A DNA stretch of 64,000 bases from Effrenium voratum (GCA_963377175.1 CAUJNA010001214.1:1-64000); one strand, 5' to 3'; numbered from the stretch's first letter, positions 9,693-20,431 are shown. The notes: generated by a model from the sequence alone, not told the origin. Made by a program: numbers and translations.

Positions 9693-10777
9693 GAGCTGTG
9701 CCAGCCAAGCTTTCTAACGTAGGACAATGCCCTGCTCTCGTCCCGAAGCGCTTGCGCTTCGAACTGCTGCATCCTCTCCACCAGCGTGGTGTTGTGGGCG
9801 TGCAAGTGCCCCTCAAACACGTCCCTCTCAGGCAAGTCGATGATCCACAAGTCGTCCAACTTGCGCGGGCGAGATAGCATGACGTACATCGCCAGGGCGT
9901 AGTCTGCGTCTTTCATCCAGCTGGGCCTGGAAAGGAAGGCCACGAGACCCCGCCGGGCAGTCACGCCCTGCAGCCCGTAGTGAGTCAAAACACAGCGAGG
10001 AGCCAGCGGCACCTGCTTGCGCACCACGCTGATCTTCTCCTTGCCAGCAGTATGAAAAGACCAAGCGTTTTCTGAAGATATGGCGCGGATGAAAAAGTGC
10101 CCGGGCGGAACGCCCTCATGCCCAGGTAGGCAGTAGTTCTTGTACTCCTCGTCATCTACTTCTACCAGCACTGCCAGAGGCTGATATGCGAGAACAACAC
10201 ACCCCTGACCCTCCGGGACTGGCGGCTCCTTCGGGTGCAGCTCTATCCTTCGAACGATCACGGGCAGCTCGCGTGTCAGCAAGGGCATGGGCAATATGCA
10301 AGACACGCGGGCAGGCATGCCCACGTAGAGAGGACACATGCCAAGCAGATATGACGTCTTTGTCATGTTCACGACCTGCAAGGCTGCGAAGACGTGGTCT
10401 CTGCTGAGCTGCGTGGGACCCGTGGGGCGGTCAATCGCCTGCGCGAAGTACAAAGTCTGACCGGCAGCTCGGGCCTCCAGCGCGGCCCTGAGCTGCTGCA
10501 AGCGGGCCACCTGCTCCCAGGCAAAGCCGCCCCAGTGAGCTTGGAGGAGCTGCTCGCGAGTGGACGCTGAAGTCGCGGAGGCCGAGGTGTAGCTCCTCGC
10601 TTTGACGGCTTGCCACAGCTCGTCAGACATGCGCGTCCCACTTCGCATGTGCTGCAAAAGCTGCACGAGCTGTCGCCCAGAAACGCAATCCAAGAAGCGA
10701 CCTGTGCCGGTGAAGTGGACGACCCGCTGCAGTGACTGCTTGAACAGCAGGCGCCCGAGCTCGGACACGTTGCTGAC
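9623..10777 (-). CDS. Helitron Rep-helicase, last exon (PIF1 helicase C-terminal half)
   Basis: The exon begins after a CGTGAG|GTC acceptor at 10777 and ends at a TGA at 9623. It carries the second RecA-like half of a PIF1-family 5'-3' DNA helicase. The region ARVSCILPMPLLTRELPVIV fits motif IV surroundings, CVLTHYGLQGVTARRGLVAF matches motif V (the position of the usual T.h.aQG.T), and YALAMYVMLSRPRKLDDLWI matches motif VI. In Helitrons this domain unwinds the donor strand for the Rep nickase. The C-terminus ends FERRVRQKLRA, and its coding tail was duplicated in the 314-bp repeat. No internal stop is present. Confidence 0.75.
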   Translation of the reverse strand, partial: VSNVSELGRLLFKQSLQRVVHFTGTGRFLDCVSGRQLVQLLQHMRSGTRMSDELWQAVKARSYTSASATSASTREQLLQAHWGGFAWEQVARLQQLRAALEARAAGQTLYFAQAIDRPTGPTQLSRDHVFAALQVVNMTKTSYLLGMCPLYVGMPARVSCILPMPLLTRELPVIVRRIELHPKEPPVPEGQGCVVLAYQPLAVLVEVDDEEYKNYCLPGHEGVPPGHFFIRAISSENAWSFHTAGKEKISVVRKQVPLAPRCVLTHYGLQGVTARRGLVAFLSRPSWMKDADYALAMYVMLSRPRKLDDLWIIDLPERDVFEGHLHAHNTTLVERMQQFEAQALRDESRALSYVRKLGWHSSEFVSDLFPSGAFERRVRQKLRA

Positions 10778-10888
10778 CTCACGGAAGACTCAGAGTGAGG
10801 CATGGCCTACATCCAGCCGTGGAAATGCGTCAGACAAAAACACAACACTCAAAGCTCACAAACGCCGCCAAGCCCTTGGAGCCTCCTC

Positions 10889-11682
10889 CGAGTCGTCGTG
10901 CTCCGCGTCCGCGTCGGGGTCGGCCGAAGGCTCTGTCGCTGCCTTGGCCGACACCCACTCACAGAGCGACTTCTGCGTGGCTGGGCGCAGCTGCAAGAAG
11001 TCCGCCAGCTGGATGCCGATGGGCATCTTGCCAAACCACTCCTCCATGTACTTGCTCATGTCCAGGCCCAAAGGCTCTTGTCGCAGCAGAGAAAACCTAT
11101 AGCCGGCCGCGTGATACACATCTGGAGGATTCATGGACAGCTCGTCCATCACCGTGGCAGACGCCTGGGCAATCTGCGCCTCCACGGCGCTGCCCTTGGC
11201 CTTGGCACCGCGAAGGTTTCGGCGGTCCAAGCCAGTGTTTGGGCTCACGTTGGCCCACTTGTGCAGCGTCTTCGCCTCGGGGCCAAGGAGTCTGACGGCT
11301 GCGTGGGTGGGAGCTCCCACGATGTAGCCAGCGCGTCCAAAGAATCGCTGGAAAAGAGGACGGAGCACCTTCGTATAGGCCCAAGTTTTGCCGGAGCCCC
11401 CTGCGCCAAGCCACAAGCAGTTGCACTTCTCGCTGCTGGCTCCATCCGCCAGGCAGCTGGAGAAATCAGTGCGCTTGTCATACATCTCCTGCATGGCGTT
11501 CACGACCGGGGCCACTGCCAGAACTTGCTGCTTGTTCAGGGTGTGCTTCCGCACCAGCTCCAGCGCGTACTCGGCCGGGCCAAGGCCGCGGGCGTTCAAG
11601 TCCACCAGGAAGGGGTCCAGCGTTTCCGGCACCGGCGCAAACTCCTCCTCGTCCGCGTCATCCTTGCCCATCTCTGCGTCAC
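10889..11682 (-). CDS. Helitron Rep-helicase, PIF1 helicase N-terminal exon
   Basis: The exon starts at 11682 after a CCACAG|GT acceptor and ends near 10886-10889, where a GA or GC donor can be drawn. It shows PIF1 motif I (LGAGGSGKTWAY, Walker A), a motif Ia region (GAPTHAAVRLLGPEAKTLHK), Walker B (VMDELSMNPPDV) and motif III (GIQLADFLQLRPAT). All catalytic residues needed for ATP binding are visible (GKT Lys, DE pair). The protein then continues in the last exon across a roughly 108-bp intron. This half supplies the ATPase core of the helicase. Confidence 0.8.
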
Positions 11683-11788
11683 CTGTGGCCACAACGGGGC
11701 AGTTCCACGAAACCAAGAGACAGCGAGCCAGAAAAGCACATGAAAGCAACAGCGACCGAAAACTGAGCTTGCATGGGATACGCCGCGC
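11683..11788 (-). other. Predicted 106-bp GC-AG intron
   Basis: The upstream exon ends TCTGGAG|GCGCGG and the downstream exon starts CCACAG|GTGACG. Joining them keeps the frame (FLSG to GDAEMGKDD) and removes a shadow extension. A GC donor and AG|G acceptor are known dinoflagellate variants. Confidence 0.6.
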
Positions 11789-12797
11789 CTCCAGAAAGAA
11801 ACTCCAGGTAGCGCTTTTGAGCGCCAAGAGCCCGCTCTGCATCCGCATGAGTCCAGTTGCGCCGCAGACCCACAGCTCCTTGGGCACGAATGCTCAATCC
11901 CTGCTGCACTTGAGGGACTCCTCCTAATGACAAGCAGAAATCCGTGAGATTGGTCAGCGTCTCCTTGGTGCGGCTTTGCCGTCCAGCTAGCACTCGAGCC
12001 CACTCTGCTTCGCGAAAGAGAACATCCTGCAGTGAATCCAGCGCCACACCGTGCAGGGCCTGCTCCTGACGCTCGAGAGCATCTTGCTCTCCCAAGCCAT
12101 CTTGCACATCGTGGCCTTCGATGTCCACTGAGCTGTCGTCCTCTTCGAGATCGCCATGCTCTTCCAGCTTGGAAATGTAAGCAAAGCGCTCCGCGCGACG
12201 CTGGCTGCTGCTTAGCCTTCTTGCAGCGTGATGCTGCTCGAAGCGGCGCAGCCACGTCAACTGGGTGAAGCTCAAGTGCTCCAGCGGCGATAGCTGAGTG
12301 TAGTGAAATCCAACAAAAAGGCCAAGAAAGGCAGCCACCAGCTCGTGTATGCGAGGCACATCGACAAAGATGCAGGATCGGGGTTGGAGCATGTGGTGCA
12401 GAGCCCACCGCAGCACCAAGCTCTGTGATTGCTGCTCCGGATCAATCTCATCGCCGTCTTGAAGTGGATACCAAGATCGAACTCCAACCACGTCTCGGAT
12501 GACGGGCGAGCTCAAGCCCCCCAAGATCCGCTCTTGCGCTGAAGCGGTGCGCGTCTGCATGCAAGCCCTCCAGTGCCGCCAGGACGGGGAAAATCGTGCC
12601 GAAATCTTACCCCCGTCTTCATCGATGCGCAAGCTGTGGCACGAGAAGCACGACTCCGAGCTTGCGCACTCTTGCGAACATAAAGGGAAAGGAAATGACA
12701 GGCCCAGCATGTAAGCTGCGTACTTCTCTGATTCGGACTCCTGCGGCAAGCGAAGATCCAGAGGCACCACTACGGTGTTGTCCGCGCTTCTGACCTC
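11789..12797 (-). CDS. Helitron Rep-helicase, linker exon between Rep and helicase
   Basis: This open frame of 336 codons links the Rep region to the PIF1 domain. It starts in frame after the intron at 12798-12903 (EVRSADNTVVVPLDLRLPQE). It includes a Cys/His cluster (CSQECASSESCFSCHSLRID) and a helical region with SPLEHLSFTQLTWLRRFEQH, which resembles the linker of other Helitron proteins just before the helicase. The last part (VGLRRNWTHADAERALGAQK) ends at the GC donor. No known catalytic domain is seen. Confidence 0.65.
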
Positions 12798-12903
12798 CTG
12801 GCCGCGCATGCAAACGACAACGAAGCAAAAGCAAGAAGGAAGAACTGTAAAATAAACAAAAGCAAGAACTAAGAGCTGTAAGAGAAAAAACCCTCCGTGG
12901 GTC
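12798..12903 (-). other. Predicted 106-bp GA-AG intron
   Basis: The donor reads TTGCAG|GACCCA and the acceptor GGCCAG|GAGGTC on the minus strand. Joining is in phase 0 and gives FESSLQ-EVRSADN. There is no nearby GT that joins the same frames as well. Confidence 0.6.
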
Positions 12904-14233
12904 CTGCAAGGAACTCTCGAAGTGAGGATAATGCTTCTCAAACTCGAAAAATCGAACGCCATCCGGCTTGCCAGCTTTGGATCGATCAACGCGACGCACA
13001 AAGCGAGAATACATCACCATGGACATGCATCGCAGTAAAGGGTTCCGGCCGCGATGTAGGTAGTCGTCTTTCTGGTTGAACTGCACGACTCGAAGCCTTG
13101 CAGATGCCTTAGACTGTCCCCCTTCTTCGTCCGACTCACTCAGTTCAGCCAGCTCCCGCACGGGCATTGGTCCAGAGTCCGGCTCCTCAGGTGCGTCCAG
13201 TGGATCCACCTGCATGTGCGGAGCTCGCAGCGATGCCGCCTTTAAAGCAACCTCGCGGCAGCGCATGATGGCATACGGCACGAATCGGAAAAACATGTTG
13301 TATCCAGCAAAGCTAACGTACTGCTCCTGTTGGTAGAGAAGCTGGTACGCCATTTTTCCATTGGACTTGCAAATGCATCTGTTCATGCCGAAAGCCAGGC
13401 GACGAAGTATCGACAAGCAGCGCTGCCTTTGTTCTTGCACAGTAGATGCGCGGCCGCGCTCTTCGGGAACATCTGCAGAGTCTTCAGCAAGCAGTGTTGA
13501 GGCATGTTCCCTGCGCCTCTCGCGCTCTTCCTCCTCTAAGCGCTGAACGCCAGCAAACAGCTCCGGCAGCAAGCTCCTGGAAATCTCAAACTTCTTGGCT
13601 GCGTACTCGCCGACGTAGAAGCCAACGTCCTGCATGTCGCGAAACATGTCAATCAGCATGCGCTCCAGTGCGCCACGCATGCTGCCGTCGCCCCGGGTCT
13701 TTGGCTTCAAGGCAGCAGTGCCATGGCGATGCTTCTTGGCCACAGATTGCTCCAGCTCCGCCGCCTGTGTGGCAGACGAAGACGCTGCTGCTGACTGAGC
13801 TCCGGAAGCTGCAGCAACAACTGCGACGCCCGCGCGTTCAGAAACATCTGCCGCGCTACGGGCGTCGCCGTCGTGCACTGTAGCTTCCGGAGCATCCACC
13901 TTGCCCTGGCAAAACCGTGCCAAATCCTCATCGGCAAAGCAGCGGCCCAGGTACTTGACGTCCACGTTGCATCGCATGACAACCTGCGCCGCCGGATTGG
14001 ACATGCCTTCGAATGGATGGTCTCTGCGTGCTTGAAAGACGTGCGGGTTTTCGTTCTTGAAGTCTTCAAGCATCTTGACATCTGCAGTTTCGTGCGGAAG
14101 CTTCATGAAGTCAGCAGCCCGAACGCGTGGCCAGCCTTTCCAGCACCGCGTCTTCGTCTCCCCGCCCTCGTCTTGCTGAAGCTCCACATGAAAACATCCA
14201 AAGCGACAGCCACGCTTGCCTTTCGCAGCGCTC
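12904..14233 (-). CDS. Helitron Rep domain, Tyr-pair exon
   Basis: This exon continues the Rep nickase. It starts with CRFGCFH, the usual segment after the Zn-like HKCTxSC motif. NPHVFQARRDHPFEGMSN and MRCNVDVKYLGR match the conserved region where Helitron Rep proteins have a raN.Dvq stretch. The catalytic tyrosine pair is best seen in FYVGEYAAKKFE (Y-x3-Y), the nucleophiles that nick and join DNA in Y2 enzymes. RLAFGMNRCICKSNGKMAYQ follows, a segment typical of Helentron-type proteins. It has no stop over 443 codons. Ala-rich and acidic linkers interrupt the domain. Confidence 0.75.
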
Positions 14234-14400
14234 CTGAGCAAGCGCGCATGGGTGACACAGCCTAATTGCCTGAACACACTCCCATCACAAAGCAAACTGT
14301 CTGACAACGCGAAGAAACATGGCTGCTAGCGACTGCAGCTGTGTCACAGCGCGAAAAAAACACTCGAAAAAAAAACTGGCTGTTAGCGCTGGCCAGCGTC
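14234..14400 (-). other. Predicted 167-bp GA-AG intron
   Basis: The donor reads TTCAAGAG|GACGCT and the acceptor GCTCAG|GAGCGC. Splicing restores SCFKR-SAAKGKRGCRFG, the contiguous motif expected in Helitron Rep proteins. Confidence 0.6.
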
Positions 14401-14902
14401 CTCTTGAAGCAAGACTTTGTGCACTTATGAAAGTGGTTCTGAATGACCAGTCTTCTGTAGTCGCTGTAGAACGCCCGCTTCCACTCCAAGGATGGAAAGT
14501 CAGACGCCTCGCTCCTCCTTTGATATCTTGGGCGAAGAGATGCGTAGCACCCGGTCAATGTCATGGCGCCATCTTGGCCTTGCAGAGCCCGCTCTTCTGC
14601 CAAAACTTCATGCCCGTCAGGCTCCACAGGTCGCACAGAACAATCTGCGTAGTGCTGCCCGGCTTGCAAGCGCTGAGATTCCGACAGAGGCAAGGCCACG
14701 GGCGGAGTGCCCATGGTGTCTGCAAAGGCCATCTGCGAGTCGAACTTCATGCGCTGTGCGGCCGCGAGCACGCGCTTGCTCCACCGCTGAAGCTCTGCCA
14801 CCAGCTCTGCTTGACGCAAGCCCCGCAGAATCTGGCCAACGCGAGACCCCAAGTCGTGGCCGAGCAGAACCACCAGGATGTGCGGGTGCAGCGAGCCGCG
14901 TC
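14401..14902 (-). CDS. Helitron Rep domain, HUH exon
   Basis: The exon opens with GRGSLHPHILVVLLGHD, the HUH metal-binding motif (His-Pro-His) of rolling-circle Rep proteins, here in the GRGSLHPHI form common in Helitrons. It closes with YRRLVIQNHFHKCTKSCFKR, the zinc-binding-like motif that follows in Helitron proteins. HUH binds the divalent metal needed for nicking by the tyrosines in the next exon. The first codons are supplied by splicing to the preceding exon across a GA-AG intron; unspliced, a stop sits directly upstream. Confidence 0.78.
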
Positions 14903-15007
14903 CTCATAAGGCAGGTGCGAACACGTCCCTTTTGAACACAGTGACCAAGTTTGTGTCAAGAGTTGAGACCCAAAAAGATACCAAATCACGAGCAACCTTC
15001 TGCGATC
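14903..15007 (-). other. Predicted 105-bp GA-AG intron inside the HUH motif region
   Basis: The donor is ACTCAAG|GATCGC and the acceptor TTATGAG|GACGCG. Splicing gives ETQ-GRGSLHPHIL, an exact fit to the family motif. The GA donor is supported by protein conservation, not only by composition. Confidence 0.7.
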
Positions 15008-16255
15008 CTTGAGTTTCCAGCGGACCACAAAAGGCCGCGACATCGCCGAAGACGCCGCCGCTCAAGGAGGTAGCCATGCCGTCCTCGAACTCTCTAGCGT
15101 AGCCCACGCGGTAGCTTTCCCGCCATAAAGGCGGTAACACGCCCAGCACCTCCTCGAAGAAAATGTCCATCATGAGAGCAAAGAAGCGTGCCTGTGACAC
15201 TGGATCTCGGGCAATTACGCGCCGCATGGCAGCTGCCGTAGGCATGTCTGGGGCTTCCTGCGACCAGTCCAGAGCAATTGCAAACTCCTCCACCTCCGCC
15301 ACTCCATCGTTCTGCAGATGCAGTTGTAGCAAGAGAGGAGAGCGGACATCAGCCAGATTCGGAGTCACGAACAAGTGGGGAGTGCCGTAGTGCCATCCAG
15401 CTGCGTGACTGCGAAACCTGATCTGGCTGCGATGGCCCTCCATGCCAATGATGCTGGCCGTGGCCTGCAGCACGCCTCCTAAGGCCCGCTTCAGCGGCAG
15501 GTCCACCGCGTCGTCCTGCAGTAACTTGCGGACGTCGGCGGATTCGCCGTGCAGGGCCATGGCCTTCAGCAGGTGCTCGACCGAAACACCGGCAATAAGC
15601 TTGCAGTGTTTGCCGAAACCTCGGCGCTGAACGTGCGCTTTGGTTGCCCGCATGAGGTGAAGTCTGCGGCTGACATCGTACATCACAGGGAGTAAAGACT
15701 CCGAAAGTGACCACCTCGGCAGCATGGGGCGCGCGGCCGCTTCGTCCTCGCACAAGATGTAGTGCAGCTCCTCCCGCAGCAAGAGGTAGCGAAACACTTC
15801 GGGTGCGTCCAGAGCAGTGTCGCGTCGTAGAAACGGCACTCCGTCTCCCCATGGAAACAAGTCCGGATACGCCATCGCCCAGGTGGAGGGCTCAAACATG
15901 CTCGCAGGCTCTGCTCCAGATGGCACGACGAGCTTGGACGGCCTCACATGAAACATGCTGGCCTCCGCCCTGCGCTCGCTCTCGGCAGTGCCGCGTGCCA
16001 GGCTCTGCACTCGGCGGATCTGGTTGATCGTGCGCCGCTCGTGCGCGCCTTCACGCCCCAGAAGCTGACGATCTCCGTCGGGCACCTGTCCGTCCATGTC
16101 GTTGTTCGAGCGATTGCGCACCAGCTCCTCCGCATGGCTACGCCGATCGCCCGGGCGGCGTTCGCACAGCTCCTCTAAGTCGCGAACGACACGGACCCAC
16201 TTGTTCTGCTCGTCTGCGCCATCATTCAAGCCGACGACGGTGGACAGCATGTGGC
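15008..16255 (-). CDS. Helitron_like_N region exon
   Basis: This exon carries the Helitron_like_N domain that precedes the HUH motif. AYPDLFPWGDGVPF matches the conserved YPxLFPxG signature, REELHYILCEDEAAARPM follows, and GTPHLFVTPNLADVRSPLLL is the G.P.lFvT.np.d segment that belongs to the Rep fold. It ends with GGVFGDVAAFCGPLETQ, which leads into the HUH motif across a 105-bp intron. No stops occur in 415 codons. The 5' limit near 16255 is approximate. Confidence 0.75.
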
Positions 16256-16393
16256 CTCGGTAGCAAACGCACATGCAAGAACAGCACTACGAGACAGAAA
16301 CCTAGCCCTGATGCGTCGGAAAAGTCCGCCAGCATCAGCAATCTAGCCAACAAAGTTTCAAAGCACCAGCCAAAAAAAAGATAACACCGAACC

Positions 16394-17409
16394 TGGCCTG
16401 CGTCTTCTTCCGCAGCGCTATGCTCAGATCCATGCGCTGCAGGCTGTGTCGTCTCATCCTTTTCCGACTCCTCATCTTGGCCTTGCGCATCCGCGGGTCC
16501 CTTCTGCAACAGCTCGCGAGCCAGATAGCTGTCCTCCGAAGTCTCCACGAAGCAGCCCTGCATGGGTGACTCTGAGCAGTGCCGCAGCTCCACATTGCGA
16601 TAATATGGGCTGCTGCGCTGTAGGCAGGACACGGCAGCGTCATACTCGTCTCGGGGACATGACAGCAAAGCCGAGCTAGCAAGTGTGTCCTTCTTCTGGC
16701 CCACGAGAACGAACAGGATGGACTCCTGCATGTCCGATTCAGGGGGCGGCAGCGTAGTCCGTATGGCGCTGGGCTGCGCTTGCGGCAAGAAGATGCTGTT
16801 GCCGACGAAGCCCCGCTGTCGCTCCTCCTTCTGCAGGTTCGCCGGCTGCAGAACTGTCACTTGCAAGCAAGCCCGGATCATGGGCAGCAGCCTGCGTGTG
16901 CCCGCGGCCAAGTTCCGTAGCGGCTGCATCTGCCTACCCATCCATAGATCATTGGCCAGGCTGAAGCGAGGCAGGGTAAGCACGGAGCTGAGCAGCGCAG
17001 CACGGCAGTCCCGACATACGTCGCAGGGCTGCGTCACATCGACCGGCATGCGTCGCTTGTGCAGGAGCAGAAACTCGTCCTTGAGGAAGGGGTGCTCCAC
17101 AGCAGAAGCCTTCAGCTCATCCACATCAATGTGGGGCCAGCGATGCGCGTACCGCTGCACTCCAAGCAGCCGACATAGGCGTGACTGCTGCGAAATGTGA
17201 ACCTTGTCGCAGTCGTGGTCCACATCTTGCGCAAGCTCGTCGGCGCATGGGTCCCGAAAAAGAAGCAATGGCTTCAGGTCCTCCTCCCAATGACGCCTGG
17301 CGCAGACAGCACAGGCAGACTCATGACGATCTTGCTCTGGACCGCCAGGCTCGCGAAGTCTGCTGTCCGCGTTGGCGATGATCCCGCGCTGCGTGCTCAT
17401 CGAAGGGGC
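16394..17409 (-). CDS. DUF6570-like exon of Helitron gene
   Basis: The exon starts after an ACCTCAG acceptor at 17409 and ends near 16394. It contains paired Cys (CAVCARR, then CDVCRDCRAALLSS) followed by LPRFSLANDLWMGRQMQPLR and GTRRLLPMIRACLQVTVLQP. This is the Cys-rich then lslaN.lw.G arrangement of DUF6570, a domain found N-terminal to Helitron_like_N in many Helitron helicases. Its role is unknown but likely in DNA or partner binding. The C-terminal acidic tail (EESEKDETTQPAA) looks like a linker. Confidence 0.65.
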
Positions 17410-17569
17410 CTGAGGTACCAGCGCAGTATGCACTAACGAAGAACACGTCATCAAAACACATACAACAAACGCGAGGCCAGCTGTGACAACTATAGGAAAA
17501 AAGCACATGCGCGCGCCTCGGGTCCTGCATGGTCCAACAAACCAATGACCTTCTTTCGATGCTCAATGT

Positions 17570-18216
17570 AAGAAATGGAGGAGTCCACGCCAGCAGAATG
17601 GTCAGACACTATGTGGTCTTTGAAAGAAGTCCAGGAGGAGAACTGCTGGCCACAGAGTCTGCAAGCATAGCGAAGGCGGCATTCTTCTGCATCATCAGGA
17701 AAAGAAGAAAGCAGACGTCGCGACAGCGACTCACCCACTCCTGATATAGTAGGAGTGCAGTCCAGTAAATGAGCCGCGCGGCGTAATTTGGCGTCCAGGC
17801 CCGCGCCGGTGGTCTGCAACAAGGAGAGGCAATCCCTGACGCAGCTGTCGTCTTCAAACTTTAAGATATCAGTCAGCGGATGGAATAGCCGTGTCTTACT
17901 GCTAGCTTCAGGCCAGCCGCGAACATCCAAAAACAGATTTCTTTCTGCGTGAGATCTCCAAAGAACACCATCTTGAAAGTCGTCGCCAGACTGCAGACAG
18001 TCAATATGCAAAGCAGAAATAAACTCCACGTCAGGAGGATACGCTTTCCTCAGTGCACGAACGCGCTGCTTGCTAGCTTGTCGCAGATACGCTTGCACTC
18101 GTGAAGCGAGCTCCCTGGAATCGCCCTCTGAAGGAATGGTGACTGCGTCGTTTTCATCCTGCCATTGCCGTAGTTCTTCATGCACGCGAAGAACATCGGG
18201 ATGGATGCCCCTCCTG
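17570..18216 (-). CDS. C2H2 zinc finger exon of Helitron gene
   Basis: This open frame of about 215 codons carries a C2H2 finger, YACRLCGQQFSSWTSFKDHI followed by VSDH (C-x2-C-x12-H-x4-H), probably for DNA contact. Upstream it has helical protein (LASRVQAYLRQASKQRVRAL, WRSHAERNLFLDVRGWPEAS). It joins the DUF6570-like exon by a plausible GT-AG intron after EHRKK. Helitron proteins often have zinc fingers at this end. The first exon boundary near 18216-18242 is uncertain. Confidence 0.6.
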
Positions 18217-18299
18217 CAACGCAGCGCGCTGAGCTTAGGCAACTAACAAAGAAAGCGTGCAAATGCATACTACACTAGAGACTGTGCGCAAAACGGTTC

Positions 18300-18760
18300 T
18301 CCTGCTCGCACGCTCCGCGGCAACCGCTGCAGGCTGGTGAAGCTCACGCAAAGTGGTGAGCTCAGTCGCGCTGCGTGGATGCAGCAACTCTTGCAACAAG
18401 AACCATGCAAAAGCGACATAGTCCGCTTTGGGAAACACTTCTTGCCACAAGCACGGACTGTCGGCATTGCTGCGGCGCTCCCAGCCGTACTTCCTCATCA
18501 AGCAACGCAAGTATACCATGTCGCCTGGATCCAAAGCGCCCCTGCGCTGACGAAGCTCATGCTCATGCAGCACCAATGCCTTCCTGCCCCACAAGATCAC
18601 AAGCACTGCCTCGATCATGTCAGCTTGATCTTCAAAGCCGCAGGGCTCCATCCACGAGCGGGCCACCCGCAGAGTCAACAAATCCAGCAGCCTTTGAGCC
18701 ACGTCGTAGACTCCCGCGTTCTCGCTAAAGTCCAGGAGTTTTCGCCACCCTGCAACTGTG
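18300..18760 (-). CDS. Upstream exon of Helitron gene, no known domain
   Basis: This open minus-strand frame begins near a GCAG acceptor and encodes WRKLLDFSENAGVYDVAQRL, MIEAVLVILWGRKALVLHEH and PKADYVAFAWFLLQELLHPR. It is helical and hydrophobic without transmembrane-length segments. By order and strand it is an N-terminal exon of the same gene. The reading stays open to 18235, but the residues after AAERASRR look like intron (a run of S, V, C, L). Confidence 0.5.
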
Positions 18761-18879
18761 GGCAACGCAACACTTCCGCATGTATATCGCAGCAATAGCC
18801 ACGGAAGAAAGAAAAGAAACACCCAAAAAAAAACACAAAAACAAAGACAAGGAATGCACAAAAATGTTAGACATCGAGC

Positions 18880-19306
18880 AGACGCCTCGACCCTTGCTTG
18901 GATCACGCTCCAGGGCACACGCAATGAGTGCAACCTGCAAGTGCCTTGCCAGAGCCTCAACTGGCTGCAAATCCACACTGCCAGGAACTGCAGTTACATC
19001 TTTGCCAGCGCGAGGCAACGATGCTTCAAACTCACCAAAGGCCGATAAACACGGCGTCGTCCATGCGATGATCTGCTGCTTGATCTGTGCCTCGCTGCAG
19101 TGGCGACCCGCCAAGCGATCTTCTGCCATCCCTAATAGCCAAGCCAAAAGACTGGCGCGACGCTGCTTGGAGGGCAGCTCAGTCTCGAGCAGCGCAGCAT
19201 CAACTGGCAGACCAGCGCGGTCGGACCGCACGCATGACCAGATCCAACGCCAGCCGCGCTCAGGGAAAGCGTCGTCTGCAAGAACATCACGGCTAGCCGC
19301 TGACGC
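18880..19306 (-). CDS. Most upstream exon of the main Helitron gene block
   Basis: The frame is open upstream of its nominal start and follows a GCGTCAG acceptor near 19307. Residues include DDAFPERGWRWIWSCVRSDR, LETELPSKQRRASLLAWLLG and PVEALARHLQVALIACALER. The sequence then changes to hydrophobic intron-like text (about 18780-18880), so a donor near SKG/R is likely. No family is recognised. It lies between the SAP-like exon array and the zinc finger exon. Confidence 0.45.
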
Positions 19307-19759
19307 AGCCTACCACAACTGATAGACCGAAACTAAAGAAAACCTTGCCTCAGGCTGAGATTAGCCAACATGATGCTAGGCCTGTGAAATTTGATGATGT
19401 TCTAGGACTTCTAAGATGAGCTGGAGCTGCTAGCCCTGTAAAAGATGTCTGTGCGCAATCCCAGAGTAAGGCGACCAGCCTCTTACATTCAGGGAAACAC
19501 TGTTGACAAAAACATTCTTTCGAGCGCGCTGAAAGACACGCTCCGGTATCTCAAGGCTTGTCGTGAACAAGTTGCGCATTGAGGGTGCCAAAAGAGCTAA
19601 GCAATAAAACCAAACTTGTGGGGTCTACTTGTAGCTGCGAAACCAGGCCTCTGCGTCAGGTCGGGAAGGTACGCAACACCATGGAAATAAACAAGCCATC
19701 TACACACAGTTCAAACATCCCCACAATTCGGCGGTATATTTCCAAAAGCGACACCATGC

Positions 19760-20017
19760 CTCTGAGATGGCGGAAGGGCGCAAAGCTGCCACCAAAGCAT
19801 CAAGCAGCTGACCCTTGGCGAGCTGCTGTCCAGTGGTGGGATCCCTCTGGGGAACATCCAAGCCAGCTGCAAAGGAGCGAAGCTGGCCCCGCGGCATTGA
19901 GCTTTCCAGCTCGGACCGCAGCCATTCCTCGCCACGCGCAACTGCTTCAGCCCGTAAATGCTCTGCGTCAGGAAGGCCATCCCCAGAACTCGCAGCAGCT
20001 GTGGAAGACGAAGTTGC
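19760..20017 (-). CDS. SAP-like repeat exon 6 (86 codons)
   Basis: Exon edges are GCGCAG|GCAACTTCG at 20017 and a GAG|GCATGG donor (GC type) at 19760, giving 258 bp in phase 0 at both ends. The protein has a Ser/Ala-rich start, then LRAEAVARGEEWLRSELESS and LRSFAAGLDVPQRDPTTGQQ before KGQLLDALVAAL. The helix-G-helix pattern (Lr.F...lgv ... GqqlaKgqLLdaLv..L) resembles a SAP-type nucleic-acid-binding motif; this is inferred. It is the most diverged copy. Confidence 0.55.
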
Positions 20018-20173
20018 CTGCGCTCTTACAACATAGTTCTTACACACGCACAAAGAGCAAGGCGACCAGCTTCTTACATTCAGGGAAACACTGTTGACAA
20101 AAACATTCTTTCGAGCAATCCTCTGTTCGTGCGAACACTGTTGACAAGAAACAAGCGCTTTGGAAAACCATGC

Positions 20174-20431
20174 CTCTGCGCTGGAAGGAGGACACAGAGA
20201 TTCGACCAAGACAGCAAGCAGCTGGCCCTTGGTGCGCTGCTGGCCAGACGTGGGGTCCCTCTGCGAAACGCCTAGGCCGGCTCCAAAGGAGCGAAGCCTT
20301 GACGCCGTCATGGAGCCATCCAGCTCGGCCCGGAGCCAGTCAGAACCTCGTGCTTCTGCTTCGGCTCGCAAGTGCTGTGCATCGGGAAGACCATGCCCAG
20401 AACTCGCAGCAGCTGTGGAAGACGAAGTTGC
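20174..20431 (-). CDS. SAP-like repeat exon 5 (86 codons)
   Basis: This copy has the same phase-0 edges as its neighbours (GCGCAG|GCA at 20431, GAG|GCATGG at 20174). It encodes LRAEAEARGSDWLRAELDGS and LRSFGAGLGVSQRDPTSGQQ. It is nearly identical to the copy at 21132-21389, 958 bp away, because both lie in a larger duplication. Confidence 0.55.
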
